Positions 11,893 through 12,046 of a stretch of DNA of 12,046 nt are shown piece after piece. How positions within the stretch are numbered: the stretch's first letter is position 1; the number at the start of each line of letters is the position of its first letter. Below the pieces are notes generated by a model, which saw nothing but the letters and a program-made list of their open reading frames with translations, searched no databases and was not told the DNA's origin. Origin of the DNA: Nanobdellota archaeon. Lineage in GTDB: Archaea; Nanobdellota; Nanobdellia; SCGC-AAA011-G17; JAFCDX01. The DNA is taken from NCBI GenBank assembly GCA_018816585.1, contig JAHIVQ010000056.1:1-12046 (forward strand), read 5' to 3'. The translations under genes were made by a program, and so were the position numbers.

Positions 11893-12046
11893 TTAAATGC
11901 ATGCTCCATCTACGCAACCATTCTTGCAATAAAGCAATTTATTACCACCAATAGCATTAGATCCTATCTTGAATTTTGTACTACTTGAATCATCACAACT
12001 ATACTCTTTTAATTGGTGACTATCAACACAATAATCTGTTCTTTCA
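11893..12046 (-). CDS. C-terminus of a Cys-rich secreted protein (partial, N-terminus off right edge)
   Basis: Fifty codons are open to the right edge, ending in TAA. The fragment has five cysteines (C6, C17, C40, C44, C49) and ends CKNGCVDGACI, a C-x3-C-x4-C finish typical of exported Cys-rich repeat proteins of DPANN archaea. Asp/Ser/Lys-rich turns precede it. No membrane helix or GPI-like tail is visible in this end, so anchoring, if any, must be at the N-terminus. It is upstream of scpB with a 39-nt gap containing the scpB TATA box, so it is a separate transcript. It shares composition and Gly-Cys/Val-Asp-Gly turns with the Cys-rich protein at the left edge, but they need not be homologous. 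Confidence 0.75.
   Translation of the reverse strand, partial: ERTDYCVDSHQLKEYSCDDSSSTKFKIGSNAIGGNKLLYCKNGCVDGACI

Noticed and set aside
1..12046. tRNA, rRNA, CRISPR array, insertion sequence or replication origin
   Set aside because: No cloverleaf, regularly spaced repeats, transposase or long non-coding stretch was seen; gaps between genes are about 100 bases or less.

Overview
The window is a compact, very AT-rich archaeal segment. It carries PCNA, transcription factor S, RNA polymerase subunit L (Rpo11), archaeal MBF1, a Ser-His-type (Sec11-like) signal peptidase and AMMECR1, together with strong TATA boxes about 25 nt before start codons. The tiny intergenic gaps, the many Asn/Cys-rich surface proteins with cadherin-like and thrombospondin-like pieces, and signal-anchor ends such as 'ITGFVV' point to a DPANN lineage, most like Woesearchaeota or Pacearchaeota. 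That placement is inferred from gene style and was not tested by phylogeny.

Layout, left to right. (1) 1-1426, minus: a membrane-anchored pilin-like protein overlaps by ATGA the start of a secreted, extremely Cys-rich protein that runs off the left edge. (2) 1485-2104, plus: the only plus-strand genes, a two-gene cassette read as a toxin-antitoxin pair (DUF4258/RelE-like protein, then a YgiT-type zinc-ribbon protein with an AbrB-like C-terminus). It has its own TATA box and a perfect inverted repeat where an autorepressor could bind. (3) 2101-3330, minus: PCNA, whose stop codon is shared as TTAA with the convergent antitoxin, and an unrecognised four-helix membrane protein rich in conserved-looking His. 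(4) 3366-4540, minus: signal peptidase I, TFS and a small OB-fold protein in one operon. (5) 4578-6560, minus: a large single-pass surface protein with about 20 N-glycosylation sequons and two 40-residue cytoplasmic repeats. (6) 6603-7402, minus: rpoL-AMMECR1 operon. (7) 7441-11853, minus: overlapping run scpB - GT-C-like membrane protein - GT2 glycosyltransferase - membrane thioredoxin-fold protein - aMBF1. (8) 11893-12046, minus: C-terminus of another Cys-rich secreted protein.

Two themes tie the window together. Information-processing genes (sliding clamp, Rpo11, TFS, aMBF1, ScpB, OB-fold) are interleaved with a surface-building set (signal peptidase, two glycosyltransferases, a membrane-bound CxxC thioredoxin-like protein, and at least three exported Cys-rich or sequon-rich proteins). 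A reasonable inference is that these cells display a disulfide- and glycan-rich surface, with export, glycosylation and thiol chemistry encoded close together.

Nearly every operon start has a TATA box centred about 25-27 nt before the start codon, which implies leaderless mRNAs. Inside operons, genes mostly overlap or abut; only TFS shows a textbook Shine-Dalgarno. No rRNA, tRNA, CRISPR array, insertion sequence or origin was seen, and no gene-free stretch exceeds about 100 bases. The most notable items are the fused-antitoxin cassette with its candidate operator, the His-rich membrane protein, the Cys-rich repeat proteins and the 40-residue tail repeats.
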